Shown one piece after another: positions 1 through 5,723 of a stretch of DNA of 5,840 bases (position 1 is its first letter; every line of letters starts with the position of its first letter). The stretch is from Deltaproteobacteria bacterium (lineage in GTDB: Bacteria > Desulfobacterota > DSM-4660 > Desulfatiglandales > Desulfatiglandaceae), in NCBI GenBank assembly GCA_021159525.1, contig JAGHEC010000075.1, forward strand, positions 1-5,840, written 5' to 3'. The notes under the pieces were generated by a model that saw only the letters and a list, made by a program, of their open reading frames with translations, was not told the DNA's origin and did no database searches. The translations under genes were made by a program, and so were the position numbers.

Positions 1-28
1 CCCCTAATTATTGAGCTGATGCGATTTT

Positions 29-46
29 CTCATATCAGTATATGAG
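29..46. repeat. Perfect 7-bp inverted repeat downstream of trkH
   Basis: CTCATAT (29-35) and ATATGAG (40-46) are perfect reverse complements around a 4-base loop. A second, outer pair, TTGAG (11-15) with CTCAA (53-57), and an 8-bp palindrome GAGATCTC (48-55) lie around it, so the trkH 3' flank can fold. In the trkH direction the stem is followed by GAAAATCG rather than a T run, so it does not look like an intrinsic terminator. It could be a 3'-end stabilising hairpin or a protein site. The function is unknown. Confidence 0.45.
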
Positions 47-76
47 GGAGATCTCAAGACCCCGTGAACGGTTACT

Positions 77-1525
77 TTATTTCTTCCAGTAGGCCGGCGC
101 AAAAAGGACGATTACCGTGTATATCTCCAGCCGGCCCAGGAGCATGCACAGGATCAGCACCCACTTGCCCAACAGGGGGATACCCAGGTAGTTCTTGACT
201 GGTCCCACCATTCCCAATCCCGGCCCGATGTTCCCTATGGTCGCAGCCACCGAGGCAAATGACGACACAAAGTCCAGGCCCAGGCCGGCCATGATCAGAG
301 AGGCCGTCACAAAGAGGCTCAGATAGAGGACAAAGAACCCCCAGATGCTGCTGAGTGTGTCTGTGGGAACCGGCCGGCCGGCCAGCTTCAGGGTGGTGAC
401 CGCATGGGGATGGATAATCTGAAAGATTTGCTGATATGCATGACGGATCAACAGAATGATGCGCATGATCTTCATGCCCCCGCCGGTGGACCCTGCCATG
501 CCCCCTAAAAACATGCAGATGAGGAGGAGGAGCCGGGAAAAGGCGGGCCACTTGTCGTAATCAGCAGACACAAACCCGGTGGTGGTAACAATGGAGCTGA
601 CCTGGAAGGCGGCGCTGCGAAGGGATTGGGCCATGGAATCGTATGCGGACCTGTGGATATCGAGGGCGATCAGGACCGTAAAGAGGGCGACAAGGATCAG
701 AAAAAAGCGACATTCCGCATCGTTTCCGAATATCTTCAAATCGCCTTTTATGAACCGGTAATGGAGCGAAAAATTGATGCCGGCCACGAGCATGAAGACG
801 ATAAAAACACAATCGAAATAGAGGCTGTTGTAGTGGGCGATGCTCGCATTTTTGGTGGAAAATCCGCCTGTGGGAAGGGTACAGCAGGCATGGCAGATGG
901 CGTCGAACAGGGGCATTCCGCCGAGAGCCAAAAGGATGATCTCCACAAGGGTAAAGCCCAGATAGACTTTCCATAAGGTCTTGGCGGTCTCGGAGATGCG
1001 GGGCTTCAGCTTGTCGACCACGGGACTGGGCACCTCTGCCTTGTAGAGCTGCATGCCGCCGATCCCCAGGTAGGGGAGGATGGCAATGGAAAGGACAATG
1101 ATCCCCATGCCGCCCAGCCACTGGGTCAGGCTGCGCCATAGCAGGATGCCCCGGGGTAGGGCCTCGATGTCGGTCAGGATACTGGCGCCGGTCGTGGAAA
1201 AACCGGACAGGGATTCAAAATAGGCGTTGGTGAAATCAGGGATTGCGCCCGAAAAGAGATAGGGAAGGGTGCCTACGAGACCGGCCGTAATCCAGCCGAG
1301 GGTCACGATGGCCACCCCGTCCCGATGGCTCAACTGCCTGTCGTCTTCCTGTTTTACGGCTGTAAAGAGGATGAAGCCGCCCGCACAGGCGATGGCCATG
1401 GCGAAAAGGATCGCCCGTGTGCTGCCGTCCTCAAAAAGAAAAGAGGCCAGGAGGGGACCGGCCATGCAAAGCCCTAAAAATAATATCAGGATCCCTATGA
1501 ATCGGGCAATGATCCGGGTGTGCAT
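77..1525 (-). CDS. trkH: Trk-type K+ uptake system membrane subunit TrkH
   Basis: This gene encodes the K+-translocating subunit of a Trk/Ktr-type uptake system in the inner membrane. The 482-residue product matches the usual TrkH length (about 480-500) and is hydrophobic throughout. The four pore-loop signatures of the family are visible: GFSTTGAS (108-115), LPTGGFST (217-224), SSIVTTTGF (310-318) and ATIGNIGPG (428-436). Each centres on the glycine that forms the selectivity filter in this superfamily. GGMAGSTGGG (341-350) matches the glycine-rich intramembrane loop that gates the pore in TrkH structures. The LGRLEIY stretch near the C-terminus is also typical. The ATG shares one base with the trkA stop (TAATG). 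There is no strong ribosome-binding site (only a weak CTGGAA), which suggests translational coupling to trkA. The gene looks intact, and the family call is secure. Confidence 0.96.
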   Translation of the reverse strand: MHTRIIARFIGILILFLGLCMAGPLLASFLFEDGSTRAILFAMAIACAGGFILFTAVKQEDDRQLSHRDGVAIVTLGWITAGLVGTLPYLFSGAIPDFTNAYFESLSGFSTTGASILTDIEALPRGILLWRSLTQWLGGMGIIVLSIAILPYLGIGGMQLYKAEVPSPVVDKLKPRISETAKTLWKVYLGFTLVEIILLALGGMPLFDAICHACCTLPTGGFSTKNASIAHYNSLYFDCVFIVFMLVAGINFSLHYRFIKGDLKIFGNDAECRFFLILVALFTVLIALDIHRSAYDSMAQSLRSAAFQVSSIVTTTGFVSADYDKWPAFSRLLLLICMFLGGMAGSTGGGMKIMRIILLIRHAYQQIFQIIHPHAVTTLKLAGRPVPTDTLSSIWGFFVLYLSLFVTASLIMAGLGLDFVSSFASVAATIGNIGPGLGMVGPVKNYLGIPLLGKWVLILCMLLGRLEIYTVIVLFAPAYWKK

Positions 1526-1527
1526 TA
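1523..1527 (-). promoter_or_regulatory. trkA stop / trkH start overlap (TAATG)
   Basis: On the minus strand the trkA stop TAA and the trkH start ATG share one A. The preceding bases have only a weak ribosome-binding match (CTGGAA). This arrangement commonly supports stop-restart coupling, which would tie production of the channel to that of its gating subunit. The coupling itself is inferred. Confidence 0.6.
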
Positions 1528-2883
1528 AAAGTATTCCAGCTTAACGGTCAGGAGTTTTTCCAGCTTGGGCACGACCTCCTGGATGCTAAATATGAAGAGC
1601 CGGTCTTTGGGCCTGATAATGCTGTCTCCGCGGGGGATGATGATCTCCTCGCCCCGGACAATAGCGCCCACAATGGCATCTTTCGGCATTTTCACCTTGG
1701 AAAGGGGGGTGTTGACGATATCGGAGGTTTCCAGCGCCTCGGCTTCAATGGCCTCAGCATGCTCTCCTTTCAAAGGCGCCACTGAAATGATCTTGCCGGG
1801 TCGGATATGCTGTAAAATGGCCTTGACCGCCGACAGTCTGGGACTCACCACCGTATCGATTCCGATGGCCGACATAAGGGGGAGATAGCTCAGCCTGCTG
1901 ATCCGGGTGATGGTTTTCTTTACTCCCAGACCCTTTGCCAAAAGCGACATGAGGATGTTGGTCGCCTCGTCCGCTGTCACAGCCACTAAAAAATCAACAT
2001 CCCGGATGTTCTCTTCCTCCAGAAGATTCTTGTCCGTGCCGTCGCCGTTAATGACCACCACATGATCCAGGACCTCTGAGAGCTTGCCGCATTTGGCGTC
2101 GTCTTTCTCGATGATCTTGACATTGATCTTGGTTTGATCCAGCCTTTTTGCCAGGGCCGTGCCGGTTTGGCCGCCCCCTACGATGATCACTCTTCGCGAT
2201 GTTTTTCCCTTGATCCCGATGGCTTCGAGGGTTTGATCTATTTCCGTCGTCTTCACAACTACATAGACCAGATCGCCCGGACGGATCAGATCTTCCCCCC
2301 GGGGTATGACCACCCGTTCGCCCCGGACAATTGCGCCTACCAGGATCCTTCCCCTGAGCTCACTGAAGGAAAGGAGCTGGCGGTTCGCAAAGGGCGAGTC
2401 CTCTGTCACAAAAAAACCGATGAGCTTTATCCGGCCCCCCACAAAGTCAATGACCTCCGAGGCGGCCGGAACCTCCATGATGCTTTGGATGCTGTTGACC
2501 ATCTCCGACTGGGGATTGATTGCATGATCGATTCCCAGGAGGTCCTTGCTGAAGAGCTCTCCTTCCTGGAGGTATTCCTCGTTTCTCACGCGGGCGACCT
2601 TGATGAGGTAAGGGTTGAGAGATTTGGCCATGAGGCAGGTCATCAGATTGGTCTCGTCACTGTCTGTGGCGGCCACCAGGAGGTCGGCCTCGAGTATGCC
2701 TGTTTGCTTGAGCATCCGGGGGCTTGTCCCGGAGCCCAGAAAGGCCTGGACGTCCAACCCTTCGGATACCCGCTTGACGTGCTGGGCATCTTTGTCGATC
2801 AGGGACACGTCGTGGCCTTCCTCGGAGAGCCTCTCGGCAATATGGAAGCCGACCTCACCTGCGCCTGCAATGATGATTTTCAC
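1525..2883 (-). CDS. trkA: Trk system K+ gating subunit TrkA (double RCK)
   Basis: This gene encodes the cytoplasmic regulatory subunit that binds NAD(H) or other nucleotides and controls TrkH. The 452-residue product has the classic duplicated layout. RCK_N 1 starts with the Rossmann motif GAGEVG (7-12), with acidic D30 at the end of beta-2. RCK_C 1 spans about 142-225 and contains VIPRGEDLIRPGD. RCK_N 2 has GGGQTG (236-241), with E259 at the equivalent acidic position. RCK_C 2 spans about 364-450 and contains IIPRGDSIIRPKD. The length is normal for TrkA (about 455). The start is GTG (CAC at 2881-2883 on the plus strand), giving the family-typical N-terminus MKIIIAGAGEVG. An AAAGGGGGAAG tract 9 or so bases upstream is the likely ribosome-binding site. 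It is first in the trkA-trkH operon, which diverges from rfaE1. The two halves retain visible DNA similarity (see findings). Confidence 0.96.
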   Translation of the reverse strand: MKIIIAGAGEVGFHIAERLSEEGHDVSLIDKDAQHVKRVSEGLDVQAFLGSGTSPRMLKQTGILEADLLVAATDSDETNLMTCLMAKSLNPYLIKVARVRNEEYLQEGELFSKDLLGIDHAINPQSEMVNSIQSIMEVPAASEVIDFVGGRIKLIGFFVTEDSPFANRQLLSFSELRGRILVGAIVRGERVVIPRGEDLIRPGDLVYVVVKTTEIDQTLEAIGIKGKTSRRVIIVGGGQTGTALAKRLDQTKINVKIIEKDDAKCGKLSEVLDHVVVINGDGTDKNLLEEENIRDVDFLVAVTADEATNILMSLLAKGLGVKKTITRISRLSYLPLMSAIGIDTVVSPRLSAVKAILQHIRPGKIISVAPLKGEHAEAIEAEALETSDIVNTPLSKVKMPKDAIVGAIVRGEEIIIPRGDSIIRPKDRLFIFSIQEVVPKLEKLLTVKLEYF

Positions 2884-2943
2884 GAGATTCTTCCCCCTTT
2901 TTCACGGTCGGGCCTGCGTCCCTTTCCTGGCGGAGATCGTCCC

Positions 2944-2972
2944 TATTTACGGCACGGTGCCGGAAAAGTCAA
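2944..2972 (-). promoter_or_regulatory. Candidate sigma70 promoter of trkAH
   Basis: Read on the minus strand, TTGACT (2972-2967) is followed after exactly 17 bases by TAAATA (2949-2944). This gives one mismatch to the -35 consensus, two to the -10 and the ideal spacing. Transcription would start near 2937, leaving a leader of about 55 bases before the trkA GTG. It is the best promoter match in the divergent region. It is a pattern call only, with no transcript evidence. Confidence 0.6.
2950..2962. promoter_or_regulatory. 13-bp palindrome in the trkAH promoter spacer (candidate operator)
   Basis: CGGCAC (2950-2955), a central G, and GTGCCG (2957-2962) form a perfect odd palindrome. It fills most of the 17-base spacer between the predicted -35 and -10 of trkAH, abutting the -10. 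A protein dimer bound here would compete with or remodel RNA polymerase, as for spacer-located operators such as those of MerR-type regulators. No regulator gene is in the window, so identity and effect are unknown. Confidence 0.4.
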
Positions 2973-2982
2973 CCTTGCCGCC

Positions 2983-3005
2983 CTGGGCCTGGGTCCCTGG
3001 CCCGG
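2983..3005. repeat. GC-rich inverted repeat between divergent promoters
   Basis: GGGCC (2985-2989) and GGCCC (2999-3003) are perfect complements around a 9-base loop, extendable by a T-G and a C-G pair to 2983-3005. The loop TGGGTCCCT itself contains GGG/CCC. It sits between the two divergent promoter candidates. No T run follows on either strand, so it is not an intrinsic terminator. Its role is unknown and it may be incidental in GC-rich sequence. Confidence 0.25.
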
Positions 3006-3025
3006 CCCCTTGCGCCTCAATACTA

Positions 3026-3057
3026 TTTACAATTCCGGGCCTGCAATGGTATATACT
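3026..3057 (+). promoter_or_regulatory. Candidate promoter of the rfaE1-DUF4416-yicC block
   Basis: TTTACA (3026-3031) matches the -35 consensus with one mismatch. It is followed after 18 bases by TATATA (3050-3055), which overlaps TATACT (3052-3057), a one-mismatch -10 with a 20-base spacer. The AT-rich patch stands out in a GC-rich region and is the only good plus-strand candidate upstream of rfaE1. The predicted leader is about 55 bases. This is weaker than the trkAH candidate because the better -10 has a long spacer. Confidence 0.4.
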
Positions 3058-3118
3058 CCAGCAAACAGAACGCAGAAAAGGGAGGGGGTCAGGGCTGTAT
3101 ACCTGATAACATGACAGA

Positions 3119-4147
3119 ATGGCTGAAATAAACGGAAATTATTACGATGCTGAATCCCTGAAAAGATTTGTGGACCGGTTTGCCTCGGCCAGGGTCCTTG
3201 TGGTGGGCGATATTATTATGGATCAGTATATCTGGGGCAATGTGAGCCGGATCTCGCCCGAGGCCCCGGTGCCTGTGGTGGACGTGGAGCAGGAGACCAA
3301 AATGCTGGGCGGCGCTGCCAATGTGATAAGGAACATGGCCACATTAGGGGCAAAGCCGATCCTGTGCGGGGTGGTGGGAGACGACGCCACGGGCGAAGAA
3401 ATTGTCTCCGCCCTGAGTCACATGGGCCTGGCTTCGGATGGGGTGGTCAGGGAAACAGGAAGGCCTACCAGCATCAAGACCCGGATAGTAGCCCAGAACC
3501 AGCAGGTGGTTCGATTTGACCGGGAAAGCCGTGCGGATGTCCGGCCTCAGAGCATCCAGAAGATCATCGGCTACATCGGCGAACACCTTGACGCGATCGA
3601 TGCCATTGTGGTCTCAGACTATGGAAAAGGGTTGATCTCCGGTCACCTCATGATGGGAATGAAGGATTTACAGCAGTCGCGTTCGGATAAAAAGATCGTC
3701 ATGACCGTAGACCCCAAGACCGGCAACTTCGAGTATTATCAACATGTGGACGTGATTACGCCCAACCATTATGAGGCGGGCATCTACTGCGGCTTCAGGA
3801 TTATGAACGAAAGCGATCTGCTGCGGGCCGGACAGAAGATGCTGAATGATCTGAGGTGCCGTTCGGTCCTGATCACCCGGGGAAAGGACGGCATGACCCT
3901 TTTTGAACAGAACGGCGAGATCAGCCATATCCCCACGGTGGCAAAAAAGGTCTTTGACGTGACGGGTGCGGGCGATACGGTCATTGGCGCCATCTCCCTT
4001 GGCCTTGCTGCAGGTCTTGACCTGAAGTCCGCGGCGATCCTGTCCAATTTTGCGGCCGGGATTGTCGTAGGCGAGGTGGGGACCTCGGCGATCCGGGCAG
4101 AGGACTTGAAAAAGGCTGTTTTGCAGGCCCGGGGCGTGAGGCATTAG
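3119..4147 (+). CDS. rfaE1: D-glycero-beta-D-manno-heptose-7-phosphate kinase (RfaE1/HldA)
   Basis: This PfkB/ribokinase-family kinase phosphorylates heptose 7-phosphate at C1, a step in making ADP-heptose for the LPS inner core. Visible motifs are GDIIMDQYIWG (30-40), RISPEAPVPVV (44-54, diagnostic for the HldE/RfaE kinase group), GGAANV (64-69), VRFDRE (131-136), SDYGKG (166-171), DPK (198-200), TPN (214-216), ITRGKDGM (252-259) and the PfkB signature DVTGAGDT (280-287) with catalytic base D286. At 342 residues it is the kinase domain only. It lacks the C-terminal nucleotidyltransferase half of enterobacterial HldE (about 477 residues), so a separate rfaE2/hldC gene is expected elsewhere. 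An in-frame stop at 3107-3109 fixes the start at 3119. No good ribosome-binding site lies at normal distance; the nearest purine run, GGAGGGGG, is 30 bases upstream. The gene is intact. Confidence 0.93.
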   Translation: MAEINGNYYDAESLKRFVDRFASARVLVVGDIIMDQYIWGNVSRISPEAPVPVVDVEQETKMLGGAANVIRNMATLGAKPILCGVVGDDATGEEIVSALSHMGLASDGVVRETGRPTSIKTRIVAQNQQVVRFDRESRADVRPQSIQKIIGYIGEHLDAIDAIVVSDYGKGLISGHLMMGMKDLQQSRSDKKIVMTVDPKTGNFEYYQHVDVITPNHYEAGIYCGFRIMNESDLLRAGQKMLNDLRCRSVLITRGKDGMTLFEQNGEISHIPTVAKKVFDVTGAGDTVIGAISLGLAAGLDLKSAAILSNFAAGIVVGEVGTSAIRAEDLKKAVLQARGVRH

Positions 4148-4194
4148 GGAGAGAGCTGAAAGCATCCGGCGCCCCATGCCTGATCACCTGCACC

Positions 4195-4203
4195 AAGGCG
4201 AGG
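4195..4203 (+). promoter_or_regulatory. Ribosome-binding site deciding the GTG start of the DUF4416 gene
   Basis: AAGGCGAGG ends 6 bases before the GTG at 4210. The GAGG core (4200-4203) is at near-ideal distance and supports this GTG as the start. No in-frame ATG lies nearby upstream, and the ATG at 4176 is in another frame. Confidence 0.6.
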
Positions 4204-4209
4204 TTTCCC

Positions 4210-4749
4210 GTGAGTCAGCCACAGTTACCGGACAAAGTTTTTATTATTGCAAGCCTTTTTTCACCAGACAAGGGGGTTGTGGACCAGGTTATCGCCCGGC
4301 TTGAAAGGACATTCGGGCCTGTGGCATGGGTGAGCCCCGGGATGTTTTTTGATCGCACCCGCTACTATGAGAGGGAGATGGGGTGGCCGCTCTACCGCAG
4401 GTTTATCGCCTTTCAGGAACTGACGGCCCCGGAAGACCTTGTGGATATCAAACTGAAGACCAATGCCATCGAGGCAGGCTATCTTGTTCAGGGCAAGCGT
4501 CAGGTCAATATCGACCCCGGTTATATCTCCGCGGAAAGGCTTATCCTGGCCACGGGGAAAAATTATGTTCACCGGGTCTATCTGTGCAAGGGGATCTATG
4601 CAGACCTGACGCTCATCTTCAAGAAGGGCAGTTTCAGGCCCCTCGAATGGACCTACCGGGATTATGCAGATCCGGATATGATCCATATGTTTAATGAGCT
4701 GAGGCGCATATACATGGAAAAACGAAGGGAGATGAAACGGATTGATTAA
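4210..4749 (+). CDS. DUF4416 family protein, function unknown
   Basis: The product is 179 residues, the full length expected for DUF4416, a family I recall mainly from Deltaproteobacteria and other anaerobes. It has no signal peptide or membrane segment, so it is probably cytoplasmic. Conserved-looking stretches are FDRTRYYEREMG (47-58), DIKLKTNAIE (79-88), NIDPGYI (100-106), LATGKNYVHRVYL (113-125), GIYADLTLIF (128-137) and WTYRDY (147-152). They are rich in Asp, Lys, Arg and Tyr, as in an enzyme or nucleic-acid-binding pocket, but no known catalytic motif is recognisable. The start is GTG with a good ribosome-binding site. It lies 62 bases after rfaE1 and overlaps yicC by 8 bases, so it is probably co-transcribed and coupled with yicC. 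The family call comes from memory of motif pattern and length. The function is unknown. Confidence 0.8.
   Translation: MSQPQLPDKVFIIASLFSPDKGVVDQVIARLERTFGPVAWVSPGMFFDRTRYYEREMGWPLYRRFIAFQELTAPEDLVDIKLKTNAIEAGYLVQGKRQVNIDPGYISAERLILATGKNYVHRVYLCKGIYADLTLIFKKGSFRPLEWTYRDYADPDMIHMFNELRRIYMEKRREMKRID
4725..4731 (+). promoter_or_regulatory. Ribosome-binding site supporting the TTG start of yicC
   Basis: AAGGGAG lies 10 bases before TTG 4742, inside the end of the DUF4416 gene. The alternative ATG at 4754 has no comparable purine run in front of it. Starting there would also remove the MIKS part of the N-terminus, which family members such as E. coli YicC (MIRSMTAY) retain. Confidence 0.5.
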
Positions 4750-5623
4750 AAGCATGACCGCATTTGGGAGCGGCGCTGTGCAGCAGGGTGACAGGCGCTG
4801 CCTCGTGGAAATACGATCGGTGAACCATCGCTATCGGGACATTGTCGTGCGCCTTCCCAGAAATCAGCAGGTCCTTGAAGAGGGTTTCCGGGCCATTATA
4901 TCGTCGCGGATCAGCAGGGGCCGGGTCGAGGCCTCATTTCAAACGGAGATGGGCCAGGACGCGGCCTCTTATGATCTTGAACTGAATCTTCCCCTTGCAG
5001 ACGCTTACCTCAAGGCCTTCAGACAACTGGCTGATCATGCCGGTCTCGATCAGGAAATGCGCCTGGAGACCCTTATTCAAATGAAAGATATATTGGCGGT
5101 CAAACCTGAACCCGAAGATGTAAACGACTTGCGGGAGGGTTTTGATGCTGCCCTGAGTATGGCCCTGGATGCCCTGGATGAGATGCGGATCAAGGAGGGT
5201 AACGCGATTTTAGACGATTTTGTCAAGAGGCTCGATCGGCTGGAGGGCTTTGTGGATGCGGTCCACACCCGTGCCCCTCAACTTCCCGAGATCTACCGGA
5301 AGCGCTTGACCGAAAAGGTGGGTGAACTCCTCAACGGCATGGAGGTGGATCCGGCCAGGCTTGCCCAGGAGGTGGGCTTTCTGGCAGAGCGCTCCGATAT
5401 TACAGAGGAGATCATCCGTATCAGGAGCCACCTGAACCAGTTTCGCGAATATCTTTCAATCGATGATCCGGTGGGAAGGAGACTGGATTTCCTCATACAG
5501 GAAATGAACCGGGAGGTCAACACGCTCGGTACAAAGGCCTCGGATACCGGCATCTCACAGATTGTGGTGGAGATGAAGGCCGAACTGGAGAAATTGAGGG
5601 AACAGGTCCAGAATGTGGAATGA
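4742..5623 (+). CDS. yicC: YicC/YloC family endoribonuclease
   Basis: The 293-residue product has the length and both halves of the YicC family. The N-terminal YicC_N domain carries SMTAFG (4-9), EIRSVNHRYRD (23-33) and SRISRGRVE (55-63). The C-terminal DUF1732 domain carries ERSDITEEIIRIRSHL (216-231), GRRLDFLIQEMNREVNTLG (245-263), TKASD (264-268) and the acidic/Lys-rich end KAELEKLREQVQNVE (279-293). Members from E. coli (YicC) and B. subtilis (YloC) are reported to be endoribonucleases. E. coli YicC has been linked to turnover of the sRNA RyhB. The protein is cytoplasmic. The TTG start overlaps the DUF4416 gene by 8 bases. In many bacteria yicC is followed by remA/DUF370, gmk and rpoZ; here repeats follow instead. 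The gene is intact, with TGA at 5621-5623. Confidence 0.94.
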   Translation: MIKSMTAFGSGAVQQGDRRCLVEIRSVNHRYRDIVVRLPRNQQVLEEGFRAIISSRISRGRVEASFQTEMGQDAASYDLELNLPLADAYLKAFRQLADHAGLDQEMRLETLIQMKDILAVKPEPEDVNDLREGFDAALSMALDALDEMRIKEGNAILDDFVKRLDRLEGFVDAVHTRAPQLPEIYRKRLTEKVGELLNGMEVDPARLAQEVGFLAERSDITEEIIRIRSHLNQFREYLSIDDPVGRRLDFLIQEMNREVNTLGTKASDTGISQIVVEMKAELEKLREQVQNVE

Positions 5624-5631
5624 AAGGAGGT
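5624..5631 (+). promoter_or_regulatory. Orphan perfect Shine-Dalgarno sequence after yicC
   Basis: AAGGAGGT begins immediately after the yicC stop codon and is fully complementary to the 16S rRNA 3' end. No ATG, GTG or TTG follows within about 100 bases. The first plus-strand ATG is inside the repeat at about 5735. At the right distance only ATA (5641) occurs. It may be the remnant of the ribosome-binding site of a lost or displaced downstream gene, or simply chance. Confidence 0.5.
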
Positions 5632-5639
5632 AACAGCTC

Positions 5640-5664
5640 AATAACCCGGGGCAGGAGGGTTTTT
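5640..5664 (+). terminator. Weak terminator-like hairpin after yicC
   Basis: AACCC (5643-5647) pairs with GGGTT (5657-5661), and the right arm runs into five Ts (5660-5664). With one T-T mismatch the stem extends to A5640/T5664. The core is only 5 bp with a 9-base loop, so this is a weak intrinsic terminator at best. Its position 20-40 bases after yicC is suitable. Confidence 0.3.
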
Positions 5665-5701
5665 CTGACGCGACTGCCGGGAGGGCGCCGTCTCTTCTTC
5701 G

Positions 5702-5723
5702 CTCGCTTCGGTCGACTCAGACT
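5702..5723. repeat. Degenerate leading copy of part of the 48-bp repeat
   Basis: CTCGCTTCGGTCGACTC (5702-5718) resembles CTCGCTTTGCTCGGACTC (5753-5770) of the full units, with a one-base deletion and a few substitutions. It is followed by AGACT before the first full unit. It marks the divergent left edge of the array, as often seen where edge copies escape homogenisation. Confidence 0.55.

Noticed and set aside
29..46. Intrinsic terminator of trkAH
   Set aside because: In the transcribed direction the hairpin is followed by GAAAATCG, not a T run. The T run lies on the wrong strand side.
561..1139. A 192-codon minus-strand frame inside trkH in another frame
   Set aside because: Overlaps a TrkH with all four pore loops intact. 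The Pro/His/Arg-rich composition is typical of an off-frame translation.
2134..3114. A 326-codon plus-strand open frame antisense to trkA and running through the divergent promoter region
   Set aside because: It mirrors a secure trkA gene, shows no recognisable domain, and crosses the intergenic promoters. It is a shadow frame in GC-rich DNA.
3668..4177. A 169-codon minus-strand open frame opposite rfaE1
   Set aside because: It lies wholly over an intact PfkB-family gene, with no recognisable motifs in the translation.
4754..5623. ATG 4754 as the yicC start
   Set aside because: It would lose the conserved MIKS N-terminus, and it lacks a ribosome-binding site, whereas TTG 4742 has AAGGGAG upstream.
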